NCBI GenBank assembly: GCA_025935735.1
Contig: JAICUS010000221.1
Coordinates: 1 to 8,944 of the forward strand
Reading direction: 5' to 3'
DNA length: 8,944 nucleotides
Source: Solirubrobacteraceae bacterium
Lineage (GTDB): Bacteria; Actinomycetota; Thermoleophilia; Solirubrobacterales; Solirubrobacteraceae
The translations under genes and the position numbers were made by a program. This document shows, piece after piece, positions 5,723 to 8,944 of this stretch. Numbering within the stretch: position 1 is the stretch's first letter; every line of letters starts with the position of its first letter. The notes under the pieces were generated by a model, which saw only the letters and a list, made by a program, of their open reading frames with translations, was not told the DNA's origin and made no database searches.

Positions 5723-6786
5723 GGGGGTTTGGTCATACCATAAGACGGCGCGGGCCGGCCCGACGCCTTGTCCTGGTACATGCGCCGGTCGGCCAGCAGC
5801 AGCGCGCGATCCGGGTCGCTCGTGTCGGCCGGCAGGCAGGCGAGCCCGTGCGAGCAGGTGATCCGGTATCCGTCGCCCTCGTCGGACAGGGCCGCCGCGG
5901 CGCGGGCGGCGATCGCCTCGGGGTCGTCGCCGGCGAGGCTCGCGGTGACGCAGAACTCGTCGCCGCCCATCCGGTAGGCCGCGCCGATGCCGTCGACCGC
6001 GCCGGCCAGGCGCTCGCCCAGGCGGGCCAGCAGGGCGTCGCCCGCCGGGTGCCCGAAGGTGTCGTTGTACTGCTTGAAGCCGTCGAGGTCGAAGAGCGCC
6101 ACCATCCGGGCGCCGGCGGCGGCCTGGAGGCCGGTCGTCAGCGCGCGGCGGTTGCCGAGCCCGGTGAGCGCGTCGGTGAGCGCCACGCGCTCGGCGCTCC
6201 GGCGCGCCCGCAGGGCGCGCAGGTAGACCCAGGCGAACGCGGCGAACAGCGCGAGGATCACGGCGGCCGAGCCGTAGCGGGCCCGGGCGAGCATCGCCGC
6301 GGCGTGCGTGCGCGAGCGTGCGGCGGCGGCCTGGAGGGCGCGGTCGGTCGCGGCGGCCTGGCGCGCGGCGGTCTCGGAGGCGGCGTCCGTCCCGTCCTGG
6401 TGCCCGTGCGAGACGAGCCGGAAGATCTCCCACAGCGCGGCGAGGCTGCGGTTCAGCGGGCGGTCGATCGCGGGGCCGTCGGGCAGCTGCTGGCGGGCCC
6501 GCAGGCGGGCGATCGCCTGCCGGATCGCCTGCGCGTCGCCCTGGAGCTCGTCGCGCACGTCGGCCGGGTCGTCGCCGCCGGGCGCGGCGCCCCACGGCAC
6601 GTCCTGGATCTGGGCGACGTCGAGGCGCAGCGCGGTGAGCCGCAGCTGCGCGTCCCGGGCCTGCGCGGACGCGGTCTGCAGGTGCCCGATCGCCACGATC
6701 GCCGCGCAGACGGCCACGAGCGTCAGGGCGAGCACGGCGGCCGCCCTTGCCGTTCGCGGCGACGGCCGCCGTCCAGCACGCGTCAT
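5650..6786 (-). CDS. Membrane-bound GGDEF diguanylate cyclase
   Basis: A 378-residue protein expected to make cyclic di-GMP from two GTP. A membrane segment at about 15-34 and another at about 172-190 flank a helical, alanine-rich extracytoplasmic region of ~135 residues, a likely sensor. A short linker leads to the GGDEF domain (about 200-345). Visible motifs are DALTGLGNRRAL (205-216), LFDLDGFKQYNDTFGHPAGD (231-250) and the active-site GGDEF (274-278, intact). The preceding residues DGIG lack the RxxD inhibitory site, so product inhibition by that route is not expected. Residues 346-378 lie beyond the domain and are encoded by DNA that also holds site B and the start of the alpha gene. ATG at 6786 is the only suitable start and is probably leaderless. 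It lies 63 bases after the permease gene. Confidence 0.9.
   Translation of the reverse strand: MTRAGRRPSPRTARAAAVLALTLVAVCAAIVAIGHLQTASAQARDAQLRLTALRLDVAQIQDVPWGAAPGGDDPADVRDELQGDAQAIRQAIARLRARQQLPDGPAIDRPLNRSLAALWEIFRLVSHGHQDGTDAASETAARQAAATDRALQAAAARSRTHAAAMLARARYGSAAVILALFAAFAWVYLRALRARRSAERVALTDALTGLGNRRALTTGLQAAAGARMVALFDLDGFKQYNDTFGHPAGDALLARLGERLAGAVDGIGAAYRMGGDEFCVTASLAGDDPEAIAARAAAALSDEGDGYRITCSHGLACLPADTSDPDRALLLADRRMYQDKASGRPAPSYGMTKPPWRADLQTPTPQLPPAGSRTSPTR
5728..5744 (-). promoter_or_regulatory. GntR operator before the decarboxylase alpha gene (site B)
   Basis: On the minus strand CTTATGGTATGACCAAA holds the perfect palindrome TGGT-ATG-ACCA (5740-5730). It equals site A (3538-3554) at 15 of 17 positions; the only differences fall in the palindrome centre. 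TATGGT (5742-5737) again makes a possible -10 box and a GTG start follows within seven bases of the palindrome. It lies inside the diguanylate cyclase reading frame (encoding SYGMTK), so coding constraint alone would not be expected to produce the match. No -35 box is evident. Confidence 0.68.
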
Positions 6787-6811
6787 ACCACTGTTATCGG
6801 CTGGGCAGCCG
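6786..6811 (-). promoter_or_regulatory. Possible leaderless promoter of the diguanylate cyclase gene, with small hairpin
   Basis: Reading the minus strand, GATAAC (6798-6793) is a fair -10 box whose expected transcription start coincides with the A of the ATG at 6786; no ribosome site is present. The -35 region is poor. CGGCT-GCCC-AGCCG (6811-6798), a perfect five-base inverted repeat, abuts the -10 box and could be a small operator or the remnant of a terminator after the permease gene. The start itself reads TGGTATGAC, sharing nine bases with site B but completing only half of the palindrome. Confidence 0.4.
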
Positions 6812-6849
6812 AACCGTGCAGCCCGCCCGGCGCCCGTGCGCCACCGGCG

Positions 6850-8328
6850 TCACGCCACCGGCACGAGCTCCGGCGCGGCCTCCTGCCGGCGGACGGCCGC
6901 GCGGCTGAACGCGGCGGTCACGGCGAAGCTCGCGACCAGCGCGAACAGCACGCCGAGGTTCGCTCCGGCCCAGGCGCCGCCCTTGCCGCCGAGGCCGAGC
7001 GGGCCGAGCAGGTAGCCCTGCCAGTCGAGCCAGCTCGCCGCCGCGTTGGTGACGAGGCCCCAGCCGACGACCGTGCAGCCGACGACGACGGACACCGGCA
7101 GCACGCGGACGTCGCCGTAGCGCCCGGCGGGGCGGTAGAGGTCGAGCTCGTCGTAGCTGCCCCGGCGCAGCAGGATGTCGGCCAGCATCACCCCGCACCA
7201 GGCGGCGACCGGCACCCCGAGCGTGGTGAGGAAGCCGATGAACTGGCCGAGGAAGTCGTCGGCCACGAACACGACGTAGATGCTGCCGGCGATCATGATC
7301 GTGCCGTCGATGAGCGCCGCGACGTAGCGCGGCGTGCGCAGGCCGAGCGTCAGCAGCGCCAGGCCGGACGAGTAGATGTCGAGCACGGCGCCGCCGGCCA
7401 GCCCGAGGACCGCCACGATCACGAACGGCACGAGGAACCACGTCGGCAGCAGCTCGGCCAGCCCGCCCACCGGGTCGGCGGCGATCGAGTCGCTCAGCTG
7501 CTTCGAGGAGCCGGCGAGCAGCAGCCCGAACACCAGCAGCACCAGCGGCGCGAGCGAGCCGGCGAACGTCGTCCACCACACGATCCCGCCGCCGCTCGCG
7601 CGCCGCGGCAGATAGCGCGAGTAGTCGGCGGCCAGGTTCACCCAGCCCAGGCCGAAGCCCGTCATCAGGAACACGAGCGCGCCCACGGCCTCCTGGGTCG
7701 AGCCGGTCGGCAGCCCGGACACGACGCTCCAGTGGATGTGGTCCGCGACCAGCGCGATGTAGACGACGGTCAGCGCGCCGGTGACCACGGTGATCACCGT
7801 CTGCAGCCGCATGATGAGCGTGAAGCCCATGACCCCGCCGATGACGATGAGCGCGGCGACCACCACGAGCGCGATCACCTTGGTCGCGTCGCCGCCGCCC
7901 CAGCCGAGCCGGTCGAACACCGTCGCGGTGGCGAGCGTGGCCAGCACCACGAGCACCGTCTCCCAGCCCACGGTCAGCAGCCACGAGATCAGCGACGGCA
8001 GCTTGTTCCCGCGCACGCCGAACGCCGCGCGGCTGAGCACCATCGTCGGGGCGGAGCCGCGCTTGCCGGCCACGGCGACCAGCCCGCAGAGCAGGAACGA
8101 GAACACGATGCCGATGACGCCGACGATCACGCCCTGCCAGAACGAGATCCCGAAGCCCAGCGCGAACGCGCCGTAGCTGAGCCCGAAGATCGACACGTTG
8201 GCGCCGAACCACGGCCAGAAGAGGTCCCGTGGCCGGCCGCGCCGCTCCTCCTCGGCGATCACGTTGATGCCGTTGGCCTCGACCTGGAGGCCGGAGCCGG
8301 CCGCTATCTGTGGTTCGTCGTCGCGCAC
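6850..8328 (-). CDS. NCS1-family permease (nucleobase/hydantoin-class cation symporter)
   Basis: A ~492-residue inner-membrane transporter with about twelve hydrophobic segments starting near residue 38. The N-terminus ANGINVIAEEERRGRPRDLF followed by FWPWFGANVSIFGLSYGA (37-54) is the typical NCS1 opening. LSRAAFGVRGNKLPSLISWL and VNLAADYSRYLPRRASGG (a cytoplasmic loop motif of cytosine/purine permeases) support the family. Members import cytosine, purines, uracil, allantoin, hydantoin or vitamins with H+ or Na+; which one cannot be read from sequence. GTG 8328 is chosen: it overlaps the aldolase gene by 25 bases and gives a normal family length. A longer open frame upstream only shadows the aldolase gene. 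No strong ribosome site is visible, so translational coupling to the aldolase is likely. Confidence 0.9.
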   Translation of the reverse strand: MRDDEPQIAAGSGLQVEANGINVIAEEERRGRPRDLFWPWFGANVSIFGLSYGAFALGFGISFWQGVIVGVIGIVFSFLLCGLVAVAGKRGSAPTMVLSRAAFGVRGNKLPSLISWLLTVGWETVLVVLATLATATVFDRLGWGGGDATKVIALVVVAALIVIGGVMGFTLIMRLQTVITVVTGALTVVYIALVADHIHWSVVSGLPTGSTQEAVGALVFLMTGFGLGWVNLAADYSRYLPRRASGGGIVWWTTFAGSLAPLVLLVFGLLLAGSSKQLSDSIAADPVGGLAELLPTWFLVPFVIVAVLGLAGGAVLDIYSSGLALLTLGLRTPRYVAALIDGTIMIAGSIYVVFVADDFLGQFIGFLTTLGVPVAAWCGVMLADILLRRGSYDELDLYRPAGRYGDVRVLPVSVVVGCTVVGWGLVTNAAASWLDWQGYLLGPLGLGGKGGAWAGANLGVLFALVASFAVTAAFSRAAVRRQEAAPELVPVA

Positions 8329-8944
8329 GCGGCGATTGTCGCGCGTGCGGCGGCCAGCATGTGGGTCAGGTCGCTTCCGGCCGCGACGAAGCGCAGCCCC
8401 TCGGCGCGGGCGAGGGCGACTTCGGCCGCCGTCACGGCGTAGAGGCCGGCCGGCTTGCCGGCGCGCGCCACGCGGCGCACGGCGGCGCGCAGCGCCTCGT
8501 CGCCGAGGTCGCGGGGCCGGCCGAGCGCGTGCGCGAGGTCGGTCGGGCCGACGAACAGCGCGTCGATCCCGTCGGTCGCGGCGATCTCCCCGGCCGCCGC
8601 GACGGCCGCGGGGGACTCGATCTGCACGACGACGAGCGGGCTCGCGTGCGGGGCGGCGAGCCCGTAGCCGGCGGCGCGCGTCGCCGTGGCCACGCCGCGG
8701 CCGCGCACCGCGCGCGCCCATCGCGCCGCCTGCGCGGCCGAGTCGACGCGCGGGCACATCACCCCTGCCGCGCCCAGGTCGAGCGCGCGCGCCGCCCGCG
8801 CCGGCTCGCCGGACTCCACGCGCACCAGCGCGGGCGCACCGCCCGCGGCGGCGGCGTGCAGCTGGGCGAGCAGTGCGGCCTCTCCGCCGGCGCCGTGCTC
8901 GAGGTCGACGAGCAGCCAGTCGAAGCCGGCCAGCGCGAGCGCCT
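8304..8944 (-). CDS. HpcH/HpaI-type aldolase (N-terminus outside window)
   Basis: The visible ~213 residues form most of a class II, metal-dependent aldolase of the HpcH/HpaI (2-oxo-3-deoxy acid aldolase, citrate-lyase-like) family. It reversibly cleaves 2-oxo-hydroxy acids, usually giving pyruvate and an aldehyde. Motifs in order: WLLVDLEHG, with the His expected to act as base; ALVRVESGEP, with the active-site Arg; GAAGVMCPRVDSAAQA; VVVQIESPAAV, with a metal-binding Glu; and ALFVGPTDLAHALG, with the metal-binding Asp. The end FVAAGSDLTHML is also family-typical. The first residues, roughly 30-40, lie beyond the window. Its stop lies 25 bases into the permease gene, so the two are cotranscribed. 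The true substrate is unknown. Malyl/citryl-CoA lyase activity is less likely given the short, HpaI-like spacing. Confidence 0.9.
   Translation of the reverse strand, partial: ALALAGFDWLLVDLEHGAGGEAALLAQLHAAAAGGAPALVRVESGEPARAARALDLGAAGVMCPRVDSAAQAARWARAVRGRGVATATRAAGYGLAAPHASPLVVVQIESPAAVAAAGEIAATDGIDALFVGPTDLAHALGRPRDLGDEALRAAVRRVARAGKPAGLYAVTAAEVALARAEGLRFVAAGSDLTHMLAAARATIAACATTNHR

Noticed and set aside
7787..7800. Perfect 14-base palindrome ACGGTGATCACCGT
   Set aside because: It lies in the permease coding frame, where repeated Val/Ile/Thr codons explain it; no promoter or start is nearby.
5848..8442. A plus-strand open frame of over 860 codons spanning the cyclase and permease genes
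   Set aside because: It is antisense to two clearly recognisable proteins, is full of Arg, Gly, Ala, His and Gln with no domain, and is the expected by-product of GC-rich codon use.
8329..8757. A longer N-terminus for the permease, starting far upstream of 8328
   Set aside because: The extra ~140 residues are Arg-rich and fall out of frame over the aldolase gene, and the NCS1 domain begins normally after GTG 8328.

Overview
The window is very GC-rich (roughly 70% or more), with densely packed genes, frequent GTG starts, 1-4 base stop/start overlaps and an actinobacterial-type YtrA-GntR/ABC operon. This suggests a high-GC actinobacterium; protein styles (the alpha/beta hydrolase, COG4705-type membrane protein and VOC protein) would fit Solirubrobacterales/Thermoleophilia, but that placement is inference. 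No tRNA, rRNA, CRISPR array, insertion sequence or phage gene was seen. No stretch over 300 bases lacks a gene.

Left part (1-1720, minus strand): a three-gene operon reading leftward, made of a small YtrA-type GntR repressor, an ABC ATPase and an ABC-2-like permease cut by the window edge. The genes overlap by 1-4 bases. A good promoter (TTGACG, 17-base spacer, CATAGT) sits in front, followed directly by a 24-base inverted repeat that is probably the repressor's own operator. Next (1725-2522, minus) is a polytopic membrane protein of the uncharacterised COG4705 type. Its sequence contains four copies of the same aromatic-W-x9-G-x4-D motif. Divergent from it (2665-3504, plus) is a complete alpha/beta hydrolase with a Ser-Asp-His triad.

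Right part (3538-8944): two convergent transcription units that look like one catabolic module. On the plus strand, an FCD-type GntR regulator overlaps a VOC-family protein whose metal ligands match methylmalonyl-CoA epimerase. On the minus strand, reading leftward, are an HpcH/HpaI-type aldolase (cut by the window edge), an NCS1 nucleobase/hydantoin-class permease, a membrane-bound GGDEF diguanylate cyclase, and the alpha and beta subunits of a two-chain TPP-dependent 2-oxo acid decarboxylase related to sulfopyruvate/phosphonopyruvate decarboxylase. VOC and the beta subunit overlap tail to tail by 38 bases.

The strongest unexplained signal is a pair of near-identical regulatory elements. CTTATGGTA-nn-ACCAAA, containing the perfect palindrome TGGT-nnn-ACCA typical of FadR/PdhR-type GntR operators, lies just upstream of the GTG start of the FCD regulator. 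It lies again just upstream of the GTG start of the decarboxylase alpha subunit, where it is inside the end of the diguanylate cyclase gene. This links the regulator to the decarboxylase from sequence alone. The pathway substrate cannot be named from the window; an imported compound processed through an aldolase and a 2-oxo acid decarboxylase is the simplest reading.
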